Origin: Metellina segmentata
Lineage: Eukaryota; Arthropoda; Arachnida; Araneae; Tetragnathidae
Reading direction: 5' to 3'
Length of the DNA stretch: 64,000 nucleotides
NCBI GenBank assembly: GCA_947359465.1
Contig: OX375872.1
Coordinates: forward strand, 10,796,137-10,860,136
Shown here piece by piece: positions 32,300-44,708 of this stretch (position 1 is its first letter; every line of letters starts with the position of its first letter). Position numbers and translations under genes: made by a program. The notes under the pieces are model-generated. The model was not told where the DNA came from. It saw nothing but the letters and a program-made list of their open reading frames with translations, and did no database searches.

Positions 32300-33390
32300 A
32301 CAAGCGCTTCGTTAGTGGATCCATTGACTTTTCTTTTGCCTCTTTCCGTTTCATCTATTATTCTATCAATAAAACTTCAGTTGATACATATTAAGCTAAC
32401 TTCAATATTTATTGGGTTACACCGACAACATTTCTATACCCCTTAATTAATGTATTTCTGGCGTCTCTTTTTTAAATGAATTAAAACCTGGGGCCCCACA
32501 GATGCTAGTAAATTAGAAAAGTTGGGAGTAATATTCGTCAGAATTATTCATTATGAAGTCCAAGCTCAAATAAATGATAAAAAAATAAAAAATAAAAATT
32601 TCTTTACCCTTTGATTTTAGAACACTTAATTGGCAAAACGGGGTTACGGACATTAACTTTACAGTCTGAAATAATATGAACAACTTAAAGCGTAACAAAT
32701 ATAAAAGGGATATTTAGCCCTTGATAAGAGAGAGCCATTCACGTTTAAAGGTACAACATATGTGCATCCGTTATCAATGTTTTTTCATAAATTTAAAGTT
32801 ACCGCCTAAACAGGTAATTTTCATTAACATAGTTCTTAATTGTGCAGTAAATATAAAAGTTTACCACCATAATGTTTTTTTTATCCTGTTTTATAAGTGG
32901 GAATGAAGCACTTTGCAAAATAATACTTAAATCACTGCTCATTTGTACACGCTATGAAAAGCGAAGTGCCTGAGATTTAAAAATTAAAATTCGTCGTACA
33001 ATGACATGAAAATAAAAATAAGTTACAAAAATTTTAAGGCTAGAAACGAAAACAAATTAAAATAAATTCCCTATCTGGTTGAATACTATACGTAACCCGT
33101 CATTTATTATTGGGTCAACCAGTCCACGAATAACGATTTCGGGAGTTAACTGTCATCTTCAGGAACAAGATGCTCTCAATAGACTTATGTGTATGTTTTG
33201 CCATTAATGAATTTGCTTGGAACTAAATAGCCCATAGATTTTCTATAGGGATATAGATCAGAGACTGCTGACTGGAAAATCCAATTTTACCACTTCGTTA
33301 ACTTCAAGCTAGTTTTCTTTCTAACGAGAACAGTGAACAAACGTATTGTATTAAGGAGTGTTCTGTTTTGTCACTCTACGTTAATGTTTT
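32300..33390. other. Intronic AT-rich DNA, nothing recognised
   Basis: Small frames (32513-32698, 32721-32906) have no domain. Confidence 0.4.
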
Positions 33391-33394
33391 GCTA

Positions 33395-33620
33395 CAAAAA
33401 AGCATTAGCCTCCCCTTTTTAAAACATTAGCTTCCCACTAAGGCATTAGCCATTCCACTAAGGCACTAGCCTTACCACTAAAAAATTAGTTTTCCCACTA
33501 AAGAATTAGCCTTCCCACTAAGGTATTAGCCCTTCCACTAAAGCATTAGCTTTACCATTATAGCATTAACCTTTTCACTAAGGCATTAGCCTTATCACTA
33601 GGAAGCATTAGCCTTAGATT
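33395..33620 (+). repeat. Minisatellite, ~20-bp unit CATTAGCCTTCCCACTAAGG
   Basis: About ten diverged direct units (for example GCATTAGCCATTCCACTAAG, GAATTAGCCTTCCCACTAAG). Confidence 0.9.
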
Positions 33621-33639
33621 ATCCTTTTAGGCCTTGCCA

Positions 33640-36261
33640 CGATGGTATACCCTTTTAATCACACGGGGACCTACTTGTCTTGAAGAAAAGGTGAAATGTT
33701 TGTCACTTCTAGGTGATGACAATGGAACAGATTCTCATCCAGCTTATAGTGATAAGCTTTCGTGTTCAAATGATTATTGTAGAAAGCAATGATGAACGTC
33801 ATGATGAAGACATCCCTATGCTGCCTGAGGGAGCATGGCAGTTGTAACTAATACCCTCAGGAATATTTTCATTGAACACAGGAACTTTTTCATTTCTTTT
33901 CTCCACTCGTAAATATGTTTTTTCACAAACATCAAACAGACCTTACTTGTGTAAGTGGTCTATATAACAGGATTTTTCTTCTTTATTCAGAATTATTTTT
34001 GGATTTTCCTGTTTCAAACTGTTTGAAAGCTAAGGGAAATTTGTCAAACAGATTTAAAGCAGACGCTTTGAAGAGAGGCATTCTTTATCTTAAAGCAACA
34101 ATTGAGATTTAGCCTCCTACATCATTTTGAGAGTTTACATTTGAGAATTCTATACATGATTGTTTGCGAATATACTTTATCGTCCGATTTTGATTGTTAT
34201 TTGCTTGTAACGTCAGTTGGGATTTTTAATGTATATGTGTTTAATCCACTCCATTCATTTAATCACTCTTGGCAGTAAAAGAAAAAATCACTCATTTATT
34301 CTTTACAAAAGAGTTTTATCTCGTGACCGTGAATTTGTGACGGAGCGTTTCATGTATTAAATCGAAACAGACTTAAGATTTGAGGGAAAGAAAAATATGG
34401 AAGTAACGCGCTTCCATGGACAGCAACGTCTTTGCTTTATGAACTTTCAATAATTGTCAACTGTATGATGGATCTAATATAATAAAATGTTGCAACCATA
34501 TTTTTTCCCTTGATTGTACATGACACTGACTTGTCTATACAATCAAGGGAGCCTCACTTTACATAAGCTCATATTACTTTGTTTCTACATAAATTCTAAA
34601 AAATCATTATCACTACCAACACTTATTTACGAAAATGCGTTTGAGTATTCACTATTTCGAATATTTATTCCAAATAAAATCGCTTTGTGATAGTTGAAAT
34701 TAATTACATAACGCTTAGTTCTTTCTAAAAGCACCCATTAATACTGAAATCTCTTCAAGTCGATCTGGTTTTAGTTTCTTTAATCGCATGCCTACGTGCT
34801 AAATAAGAAATGTTCCTGCAATTTCATACGCAGATATCTTCTGAACTATACTTTTGTAGCCATCTATCAAATTCGTTTTCATGATCATGAGATATTTTCT
34901 GTGTCTAGATCTTTATTGTAGAGTTGAGTCTCTAAAGTAAGATCGTGATTATCTAAAAGTAGATACTGATATATCGTTGGTAAAAACATCATAAAATGTT
35001 GCATTTCAATCATGCTCCAAAATATTCTTCAGCTAGTTCTTGAAGTTCAAACTTAGTTTTCTCTACTATGAGTCTGAAATACCTAGCTAGTAAGATTTCG
35101 TATATATTAACTATAAATATTTATTCAACATAGATGGGACATTGGATGGTTTTTAAGAATCAGGACTTATGCAAATTCATTCTCAATTGCTGAAAGTTCA
35201 CAAATAGCCAGTAAACTATCATTACTTTGCTGCATTTCAATTGGTAATTTTGCCATGAACTCTCAGTTCAATATTTCAGACAAAAAATATTTCTATGTTC
35301 TGTGACCACAGTCCTAGTTCTACGAGTAATAAGATATTGAAAGTAATTGCTTGGCTAGGTATTTCATAAAAGCTTGACTTGATTAAAAGTATGTTCAAAA
35401 GTATTCACCTTTTAGGATAAAAAATTGTCTTCAAAATTGCTTCTTTCTTGAGGGGACATACTTCACCCAATGAATTTACTTCAGGAAGCATTTTGTAATG
35501 TCCCTTTTTGGTCCATTGAATCCTTTTTGAATCTCCATAGAGTGCTTGGCCACATTAGTCTTGATTTCTATAGTTCTGAAGCTTTGGCCCTGGAGTTCCA
35601 GTTAATTAACTCTAGGTCTCATAAAACTTTGTTTTGGAATTTTGACTGCCTAATCTGTGAAATATATATATTTTAACATTTTAAAGAAATGGTGAAAGTT
35701 GAGCATTGAAAACTTTGAATACTTGAATTACATTCTTGTTTTGGCGGATGCTTACAAGTCGCAACATCTTGAACACTGTCAGATTGGGTTTACTTTTGTG
35801 GCTAGAAGTCGGCTGTTTTGGGATCGGAGCTCGTTGAGCACCTCAGCAATAAATATAAAAATTAATTGTTAAATAAAAAAAATAATAATAATTATTTAAA
35901 GTTGTTAGACGCCCCCCCCCCAAGATAACCACAATGATACACAAGATAACCACAAGATAAATATAACGAGTTTTTTTTTTAACATAATGCTGTTAAAAGT
36001 TCTATAGATAGCATAAGGTAATTAAAACAAGAGCACAAAGGTAAACCATTTAATGTGCAAAATGTTCTGCTTGCATTTAAGAAAGAGGCACTGAGAGCAA
36101 GAACAGTCCAAGTGCAAAAATGGGCTATGTCACTCACGTGGTTCATGCAATCAGGTCAAGTAAAAAATATTGATGCAAGAACAGATTAATGTGATACCAT
36201 AGACGAGCCGTTTGAAAGTATCCGGAGCAACGTTTCACATATTTAAATCGTTTTTATGCCT
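33640..36261. other. Intronic sequence without recognised gene
   Basis: Contains a perfect inverted repeat at 34506-34550 (13-bp arms, CCCTTGATTGTA and complement, 19-base loop) and a run of C at 35912-35921. Short frames (33915-34112, 35470-35676) show no domain. Confidence 0.4.
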
Positions 36262-36630
36262 TTAACCCTCTGAAAGGTTCACACGCATAATTCCACTTCA
36301 CAACCTGTAGTCTTCCTTGCATGACTTTTGGAAACAGATTTAATCTTTTTATTTTCGGTCAATATAATCATTCCAAAGGTTTCTTTTTCAAGAATCTGCT
36401 AACAGAATCATCCCAAAGAATTCAATTCTAATGAAAGCAATAAAAAATTTCCAAAATTTCATATTTTAAGGAAAGTATCTTTTCACAGATTTCTAATTAA
36501 AGTAAAAATAAAATCATTTTCCTAAGTTTGAAAGAATCAATGAATTCTTTCAACTAATAAGTGTATTTATTTATCATTAGGTGTGGGGTTAAAACAATGC
36601 TACACTGCGTGTGACGTTCATAGGGTTAAT
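36262..36630 (-). mobile_element. TTAA family A copy with both ends (~367 bp)
   Basis: On the plus strand it begins TTAACCCTCTGAAAGGTTCA and contains CTTCACAACCTGTAGTCTTC. It has four or five minisatellite units, then GAAAGAATCAATGAATTCTTTC. It ends TGACGTTCATAGGGTTAA. It is the shortest copy with both TTAA termini and so defines the family ends. Confidence 0.85.
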
Positions 36631-37517
36631 AACTTCGTAATGCCAAATATCTTGCTTTTATTAAGTCTGTTGGCTAGGACGCTCCCTGTTCCTCAATTTG
36701 TAACAGCTAAATCATAACTGAATAACATTCAAAGAAATCGAAAATACACATGGCTCAGACACTTTGACCCGCCGTCTAACTTGTATGAGGGTCAGAGGGC
36801 ATTCATCTGACACTAGTAGGTCCAGGTTGGAATCCTGATTTGTAAGCTCAGCAATGTTGGCTATAGTCCTTGTTAGGAGTAGCGACAGTATCTTTTGTGT
36901 TGGTTGGCTTGGGTTTAATGGCGCAATGTCCAAAGACGGACAAGCTACGCTAAACGCAAAGTAATTCACACCAGTAAATGCAAGTAAAAGGTTAAAATAG
37001 TCTAAAAGACAATAAGAAGTCGACTTAAAATTATATATTTCTTGTTCAGAAGATATGATGAAGTTGATATTATGTAAAATATGCAGAATGAAAATTGTTA
37101 TACAAATAAGCCACCATTGAAAATGAGGAAAGCAAGAAACAGAAGGGTAAGCAAGGGTGAAAATGAAATGAAAGATCCCTTGGGATGCACCTAAAGAAAA
37201 TGGGACCCTGAGAGGGGCTTATCTATTGGGTGCTCCTACACTAGTACTACATTTCAACCCTTCTATTACCGAAGAGGTTCACCTGTGGTCGGGCATTAGA
37301 AACATAAAGTATAAACACAATTTAAGTTTGGACTAGCATGTAAAAATAAAAGAGATAACAATGTTTCAATTCTTGCGGTATTACCATTGTTCCGTATGAC
37401 TTCATACAATCTGTTTTCTATTGAGACCAAATTTTGCAAATTTCGTACCATTTCTTTCTATGAGCGTTTTCAGTTTTATTCTGTAAAATACTTCTTATGA
37501 TTTGCTTAAAACTTTAT
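36631..37517. other. Intronic sequence, nothing firmly recognised
   Basis: The minus-strand frame at 36969-36712 has no domain I know. The GC-richer stretch around 37175-37290 may be repeat debris. Confidence 0.35.
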
Positions 37518-37702
37518 TAACCGTTCAAGTGGTTTCGACAAGACCTTTCGTCTACCAAAATCTGATCAATTTTTCTAATGACGAGATGTCTCGTTTATCA
37601 AAATCTGGTCAGTTTTACTAGTGACGAGATGTCTCGTTTATCAAAATCTGGTCAGTTTTACTAATGACGAGATACTTTTTCGAAGGAACCACAGGAGAGT
37701 TC
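37518..37702. mobile_element. TTAA family B copy with an internal 43-bp tandem repeat
   Basis: It opens TTAACCGTTCAAGTGGTTTC. GACGAGATGTCTCGTTTATC ... AAAATCTGGTCAGTTTTACT is repeated about three times at a 43-bp period (37550-37672). It ends CCACAGGAGAGTTCAA. Confidence 0.75.
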
Positions 37703-37944
37703 AAACTTTCTTAATATTCCCAATGCATTTCATAGGGATTTAAAAACGGGACTGCCAGTCAAAGACAATAGTCTTTTTCCAATTCAAAATTTCTGTCTTT
37801 TCGTTGGACATAGCTTTGAAAGTAGAATTACTTCCTGGTCAGAACACTGAAGCTCCTCAAAACTTTATATTTATCGCTCATGGGTCTACCATGTCATCTA
37901 CCTTCTATTGAAACAGGCTGGGAATGGCATTCCTGTCGTAAGAT

Positions 37945-38640
37945 CTAAGAAGCGTAAGTCACGTGGGCTAGAGAATAGACTTGGACCGATATGCAAGGTG
38001 GCCATTCAATAATATGTACACCATTATCCAGAAACCATTCAAAAGTGGATTTTGCAGTATGAAAAGGAGCATTGTCCTTTTGGAACATGAAGAACAGGCC
38101 TCCAACGTGCTCTGATTGTGGAAGAAAATATTGCTCAAGCAGCTGTTGATAGCCTGCAGCATTCAAACGATTGTTTACAAATGCTATATCAGTTTTACAT
38201 GCACATCCGAATCCGGCCCATACCACAACGGAGCCACCACCAGCTTGCCTCATCAAGAATATCTCTATATCGTTACTCAGATCGTGCCAGTATTACTGCC
38301 AACCATCTGGACCATACAGGTTGAATTTTTGTCATTACTGATTATCACTCGATGCCAGTCTTCTTTCCTACATAAGTTCCTGTGCGAATTTCCATCGATT
38401 TTCTTTGTGTGGAGTTTTCTTAATTTCGGAACCGCTTTCCTCTTTCAGTAAACTAAATTGCCGAACTTCTTTACCACTCTATGGACCGTAGATTTTGATA
38501 ACGGAGGGTTTTGTTGTCTCGCCAAAGTGGATAAGCTCGTATTTCAAAATTTTAACTCCTTTACGATAGTCCTTCTTTGTCGGGGTGTCACTTTTGATGG
38601 CCTCCCAGATGATTTTTTTTATTGCCATAAGCAATTCTAA
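37945..38640 (-). pseudogene. Tc1/Tc3-type transposase remnant
   Basis: Leftwards along the minus strand: a segment like EDWHRVIISND (near 38350, first catalytic Asp region), then GPDGWQ and YWHDLSNDIEIF, then RQAGGGSVVVWAGFGCACKT (frame 38256-37945) and FQKDNAPFHTAKSTFEWFLD, then HIIEWPP. These match the DEKKFNLDGPDG, GGGSVMVWGAF and DNAP-HTAK ... LEWP motifs of Tc1/Tc3 DDE transposases. The second Asp is kept. The SPDLNPIE block with the third acidic residue has decayed. Several frameshifts make it inactive. The N-terminal helix-turn-helix part was not identified. TATCATTTC motifs near 38920 and 39090 might be relics of its ends. Confidence 0.82.
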
Positions 38641-39686
38641 GTCGCAAAAAATTGTTTACAACATTATACGATTTGTTTAAAAGTTTATTTCTCTATTCGG
38701 GGGATTTTCCACACTTCTTAAATGCATCAATTTTTCCCTGCTTAACCAGCGAAAGATTGCAACGACGACCCATTTCGTTTGATTACAACGTGATGTTCAA
38801 ATCTGTTTAAATACCTCCCCAGCAGTCAGCGTAATCCCCCAGTAAGACAAAACTATGATATTTATGCAAATTTTCTGGTAATAAAGGTTTTGGTGCAAAG
38901 ATTTATAAAGGCGGACCTATCATTTCGAAACGGTCTCAAAATAAAAATTTACATAAAATAAAAATTAATTATTTAATTTTAACAAATTGCTTCCTAAATA
39001 GTATAACGATTATTGTATAATTATCTCTAACAATAAAGTGATTCTTATTCTCAATTAAGAGTCGAAACTTTGAAAAATGCGGGTGGACCTATCATTTCAA
39101 TACACACTGTAGTCAACGTAAGGATCGACGCTGTTATAAAATGTTTTGTTCACCTATTTTCCAGTTACGAATCAATCAATACAGACATTCAGTTTTTCCA
39201 TACTTTTCTAATCTTACTCTGTTCCGCAATCCCTTTGTCCTGTCATGACATTTTTGATTCGATGTTGTCTTGTGTTTGGCGGAGCTTGGCCAAATATGGC
39301 CCTTGAACCATAAAATCCCCCAAATAGCCGACTAACTCATGGAAATCTAGGTGCACTTGCAAACGGGCAGAAGGAATTGAAGCGAATTTATGGGGCTACA
39401 GTCAGTGATAGTTACTGATATTTTGAAGGACAGTTAGATTAGTGCTCCTGGTGGTTTATCTTCGGGTCGAAAATTGCCCTATACTGGCCAATCTCTAGTA
39501 AAAAATCTGTTCCAAATTACCACCAGTACTGGGCAGGGAAGAATTCGTTTTCCCTACTTCTCGATCTTCATTCTCTTTGGAGTAATAGTCTACGATATAC
39601 CTCGTAAATTATTATTCGATTACATAGACTATCTCTTAGACTATTACTCTATTAGACTATTACGTAGGTATCCTTAGAAAAATGTT
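38641..39686. other. Intronic sequence, possible Tc3 flank
   Basis: GGCGGACCTATCATTTCGAA (38913) and GGTGGACCTATCATTTCAAT (39082) are near-identical 20-mers, possibly duplicated element ends. The text TTTGGCGGAGCTTGGCCAAATATGG near 39276 recurs in similar form near 49165. Confidence 0.4.
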
Positions 39687-39953
39687 AAGATCTTCGATGA
39701 GATATCTCGTCGAAACACTTGGAGGGTTAACCCTTCTGGTGGTTGTCACGACGAGGTATCTCGTCTCAATAAAAACTGACCAGATCTGGATATATCAGAT
39801 ATCTACCTCATCATTAGAAGAAAACTGACCAAGTCTTAATCTCTTCATCATAAAATAATCGGCAATATTTTAATGTCGAAATATTTTGTCATTGGTGAAA
39901 TTGGTCGGATCTTGATCAATGAAATATCTCGTCGAAACCCCTTGGAGGCTAAA
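39687..39953. mobile_element. TTAA family B: one fragment and one near-complete copy head to tail
   Basis: CTTCGATGAGATATCTCGTC to CTTGGAGGGTTAA (39690-39730) is a right end. It abuts the left end TTAACCCTTCTGGTGGTTG at 39727, sharing one TTAA. The second copy runs to CCCCTTGGAGGCTAAA near 39953. Confidence 0.75.
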
Positions 39954-40699
39954 CATGAATTAAGGGTATACTCCGTACCGAATGAGAACAACATTAATGA
40001 GGTGAATACTTCCTACTCTACTCCTATAGGATCTTACTCCTAGCTATACTCTAATACCGAATACTGCCTTCTCGTTTGTGAAATACGATCTACAGTGTTT
40101 CAGTTTTATTCAATTGACACGTTGAATATTCAAATGCTTAGTAAGCAAGACTTAAAATTATAATTCTCTTTTCTGACTGGGGAACAAAGCATTCAAGTCA
40201 GAGGTGCGAAAAAAACCAAGAAAACAATTTGGCTAACTACCAAGTGTAACACCAGACTTCAAAAGAGTATTTAGAATGGAAATGGCACGGATTGTATTTG
40301 TGCGTGTATGTGACAAATAGTCTGTTTTTCTTTTCTTTGGAGTATTTCGTTGTTATCTCTTCAGTTGAAAATTCTGTAATACGATTAATGCAGCGCCGGG
40401 AAATCCGCCTTGTTTGTTTCGTTTTATCCAACTATTTTTTGGAATGGTTGTAAAAGTATTTTGTATATAAATGGTTACATATATTTAAAAAAATTTTAAC
40501 TTTCATAATCCACTTGCTCATTTTTTGTACTAACCCTCGACTAGTCTTGACAGGTGTAGACGCTGTTTTAATGTGACTCAATTAAAAGAAGAATGACTGT
40601 ACAAATTATTATATTATTTATAAATTTAAATTACAAATATTTTCATTTATTTGTTTTTAGTATGCCCTAAAATATACTACATATTATTTCGATCATCAA
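39954..40699. other. Intronic sequence, no gene
   Basis: AT-rich, no repeat recognised except short CTACTCC words near 40012-40050. Confidence 0.4.
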
Positions 40700-41663
40700 T
40701 TAACTGTCTGAGAGTTTCACTCGCAGAATTCCATCTTGCAACCTGCAGTCTTCTTTGTATTTGTATGACTTCTTAAACATTTTTGAACTTCTTGACTAAT
40801 AGAATCTTTTCAAAGGATTCTATTCGAACTAAATTAACAGTAGAATTTTCCCAAGTGTTCTAAAGAAAGAAGGAGAGAGAGAGAGAGAGAGAGCAATATA
40901 GATCTTTATAACTAATTCTATTCAAAGGAAAGAGGAATATATAATATCTCCAAAGGATTCCATTCTAAAGAAAGAGCAATATAATATTTCCAGAGGGTTG
41001 TATTCTAATGAAATAAGCAATAAAATAATTCAAAAGGATTCAATTCTAAGAAAAGGATTGATAGAACCTTTATAAAATAGTATGTTGCAATGTATTATAT
41101 TCTAAGGATCAATAGAATATTTTCAAAGAAATATAATCTAAGGAAAATGTCAATATATATAGAATCTTTCCAATATTTTCTACTCGAATCAGAGAAACAG
41201 AATTGTTGGGAATTCTATTCGAAGGAACGGAGCAATAAATCTTTCCAGGGGATTTTATTCTAAGAAATAAAACAATAAAGCTTTCAAAAGGATTCAAATC
41301 TAATAAAAAGGATCAATAGAATCTCTCCAAAAGATTATTTTCTAATGAAAGGATCAATAGAATATTTTTCAAGGGAATCTATTCTAAAGAGATAATTAAT
41401 AAATCTTTCTTAAGTAAAGTATTTCATTCTAAGGAAAGGAGCAACACAATATTTTATAAGGATTTTAATCTTAGGAAAGGATCAATCGTTCTCTCCAACA
41501 AATATCATGTTCCAAAGCATTCTAGTTCAAGGAAAAGACCAATAGAACGTTTCTAAAGGTTGAAAGAATCCATGGATTCTTTCAGTATTTTTAGTTATAA
41601 AGTGTGTTGGGGTGTAAAGTCAAACTACACTACTCTCAAATTTTTCGACGCTCACAGGATTAA
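40700..41663 (-). mobile_element. TTAA family A copy, both ends (~964 bp)
   Basis: It begins TTAACTGTCTGAGAGTTTCA and contains CTTGCAACCTGCAGTCTTC. About sixteen to eighteen minisatellite units follow, with a GA run at 40872-40893. Then come the palindrome TGAAAGAATCCA/TGGATTCTTTCA (about 41562-41585) and the block AAAGTGTGTTGGGGTGTAAA. It ends GACGCTCACAGGATTAA. It is three times as long as the copy at 36262, the difference being array size. Confidence 0.85.
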
Positions 41664-42599
41664 TGCATGTGTAAGTAGGAATGAAAACGTCGAGCACCTC
41701 ACAGATGCACCCCTATCTTATGTGTTAAAAAAAGACCCTCCACTGTTGCATGGTTAAATGGGAGAATAATTACCGACGCTAATTAAAGGCAAAGGCCTCG
41801 TCTATTTCATAAAAAAAAATTCGTTTTTTTTTTAAATCAGCACCATGACGGTAATCATCTTCTTGACCCACCCCAAAATAATTCCGCTTGCGCTCCTGGT
41901 TCTTAATTATAATTAAATCATCGTGATTAAGTATTTATCAAATGTTTAATGAAGACAAGATGAGAGCAATTGTTTGGTGAGGCTAATTAATCACCTGTTT
42001 AGTGTTCACTTTCAGTTAAATCACGCCGTCTTTGTTTGGCATTTCTCCAATTTTGACGTCCTCCAAATAACGAATAAATGCGACTACCTCTTCCAAGGAC
42101 GTATCGAGAGGACGACTTAAAATGTTATCGATGCTTCAAAAGTAAATGAAGAATCGATGTAATCGAAGTTTTACTCACCCCCAAAAGAAGAAAATTCGTG
42201 GTTGGTTTAGGCTTTCGGACGCAAGATACAAAAGCAGACAACCTGGTAGGTCATGATTGCCAAGCAAACTCAAGACAGGATTCAAGCCAATTAAAATTGA
42301 TAAAAGTTAAAATAACCTAACCAACCCTGGAAAGCATATTAAAAAACATGCGCTAAATGACGTATGTGAGTTAAAAGATGGTATTTATAAAATAAGTTGG
42401 CCAGAAACTCTCAGTAATATAGAAAAGAGAAATATAACCAGGGATGAATTGAACCTGTGCCGCCCTCAATTCTCAAGATAAGACGAAAGGATCTCCTGTC
42501 TATTCGTATAGACTTGAAATATGTAAGTGACTGAGCAATGCTATTGAGAGGAGCTTCAAAAAGTGTTACTAACATGTCGACTAGTAGTGACTTCTCTGA
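41664..42599. other. Intronic sequence, no gene
   Basis: Nothing recognised on either strand. Confidence 0.4.
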
Positions 42600-42845
42600 A
42601 AAATGTATTGGGTTGGTCTATTTGATACCTTATCGCCTGGTTTGGCAATGTAACATTATATGACAGGACAAGTGTGTGAATCCACATTTCAATAAAGTGA
42701 CGACAAAAGTGGTGAAATTGTCTACAACTCTCAGATGTTCAATAAATGGACCAATCAGATAATTAAAGTTAAGTGTTCTACCCATGAAAACTAAAGCAGT
42801 CTAAGGGTCGTAATCCTGGCCACATAAAAAGTTTACCATTGCTCA
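42600..42845 (-). repeat. Interspersed ~250-bp repeat (family E), copy 2
   Basis: The complement of 18895-19150: GACAAAAGTGGTGAAATTG and AGTCTAAGGGTCGTAATCC are shared. Confidence 0.6.
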
Positions 42846-43133
42846 CTCTACTTTTATATTTCCTCTTTTGGTGTGACTAGGAAGTATTTAGAAGGGCTTT
42901 CAAAATGCAGGACCTTCTCCGGAATATTTCAAAGTAAAAAATAATTAAAATTAAACCCTGAACAGTTCAAATCATAATTTCGTGCGTCACAAAAGTAAAA
43001 TGCACATAAATACTTCAACAATCATAAAATGTAATATTTATCTAGCATTACAGCCTTTCGATTGGAATAAGATAATCAGAAGGCCCTCTTTCGCAATTAT
43101 TTTCTGAATACATGCCTACTCTGTTCCAATTTA
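42846..43133. other. Spacer
   Basis: No feature seen. Confidence 0.4.
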
Positions 43134-44075
43134 TTAATCATCTGAGCGCTAGATTTTAGATTAGTGTAGTATTGCGTTTACCCCACAACGCATCTAATGA
43201 CTAAATAATCAGATCTATAGACTGAAAGAATCCCTTTCAACCTTTAGAATTATTTTATTGTTCCCTTCCTTACAACAGAATCCCTTAAAGCGATTTTTAT
43301 GGTCCATTCTATTGAAATGCAATCCTTTGGAACGATTCTACTAGCCCATTCTGTAGAATAGAATCCTTTGTAAATATTAATGCTCATTTCATTATAATAT
43401 TTTTTTTGAATGTTTCTGTTTGTAATTTTCTTGAAATGCTTCTGTTTGTGATTTTCTTGAAATGCTTCTGTTTGGGATTTTCTTGAAATGCAATAATTTG
43501 GAACTATTCTACTGGCTCATTCTGTAGAATAACATTCTTTGGAAGTATTCTATTGCTCCTTTTTGTCGAACAAATTGCTTTGGAAAGGTACTACTGGCCC
43601 CTATTTTGTAGAATATAATCCATTGGAAAATTTCTATCGCTAATTTCCTTATAATAGTATCTTTGCTATTATTCTTTAGGTCATATCATTGGAATGAAAT
43701 TCCTTGGAACAACACTACAGGCCCACTGTAAAATGGAATATCTTGAAAGATTCTATTGCTCTCTTACTTGGAGTAGAATCCTTTGTCAAGATGCTATTGG
43801 TTCTTTAATTAAAAAGGAATCCTTTGGAAAAATATTACATGTCCTTTCCAAAGAAAAAAATCGCTCGGAAACTATTCTATCAGTCTTTTCCTTTGAGTTG
43901 AATCCATCGGAAAGATTCTATATTGCTCCTTTCTTTATATTAGAACCTTTGGAAGATTTTAGTGCACATTTCCTTGGAATATAATCCTTTGGAAAGATTC
44001 TATTAGTCAAGAAGTTGAAAACTGTGTCGAAGTCATGAAGGGAAGGTTGGAAAGTGAACTGCTCAGAGGGCTAGA
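43134..44075 (+). mobile_element. TTAA family A copy (~940 bp)
   Basis: It starts TTAATCATCTGAGCGCTAG, then TTAGTGTAGTATTGCGTTTA and CTAATGACTAAATAATCAG. Some seventeen minisatellite units follow. Three are a local triplication of GAAATGCTTCTGTTTG...TTTTCTT (43410-43490). The right block is GGTCAAGAAGTTGAAAACTG-like text, ending CTGCTCAGAGGGCTAGAG. Confidence 0.8.
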
Positions 44076-44515
44076 GGAGCTTCTAAAGGCATGACATTTA
44101 ATGATTATTCTTTTAAAAGTTCTCTCTGTGAAAGGTAATTTAATTTCAAGCACAACTCTGTTCTAGTAACACAGGTATTTTTCAATACTGTGGATGTGAA
44201 GTGACTCCCTCCTTCTTTAGAAAACATTTAAAAATCAACCCTTACTCGTGCAGTTCCCTGCAATCGTATAAAATTCTATCCTCTCCTCACTTATGTCAGG
44301 AGAGCACATAATAGGACAACAAAGGTATTTTCGTACACATTCCTCCCGAATACACAGTAACAGGGACCATTAACAAAGCTAGACTTTAACAGTTTTCAAG
44401 CATGGTCTCTCAATGAGAAATGGGAATCAAGAATTAATGTTATGAAAATACATTACTAGAAAATTTATATGGTACTCTGTATATTTAAACAATTACTTAA
44501 ATTTCCTTCAGCATT
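44076..44515. other. Spacer
   Basis: No feature seen. Confidence 0.4.
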
Positions 44516-44708
44516 TTAACCCTCCAAGTGGATTGAACGAGATATTCCGTCCACAACAAGAGCTGACTAATCTTGCTAATGGAGAGATATTTCGTCAAAA
44601 ATGACGAATTATTTGATGATGACGGGATCAAGATCAGTTCAGTTTTCTCCATCGAGATCTGGTCAGTTTTTCGAATCACGAGAACGAGAAAAGCACAAGG
44701 ATGGTTAA
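44516..44708 (+). mobile_element. TTAA family B copy, both ends (193 bp)
   Basis: TTAACCCTCCAAGTGGATTG at the left and ACAAGGATGGTTAA at the right, with AATGGAGAGATATTTCGTCA and ATCGAGATCTGGTCAGTTTT between. Confidence 0.75.

Noticed and set aside
33395..33620. CRISPR-like regular repeats
   Set aside because: Units are contiguous without unique spacers, diverged, and in a eukaryotic setting; an ordinary minisatellite.
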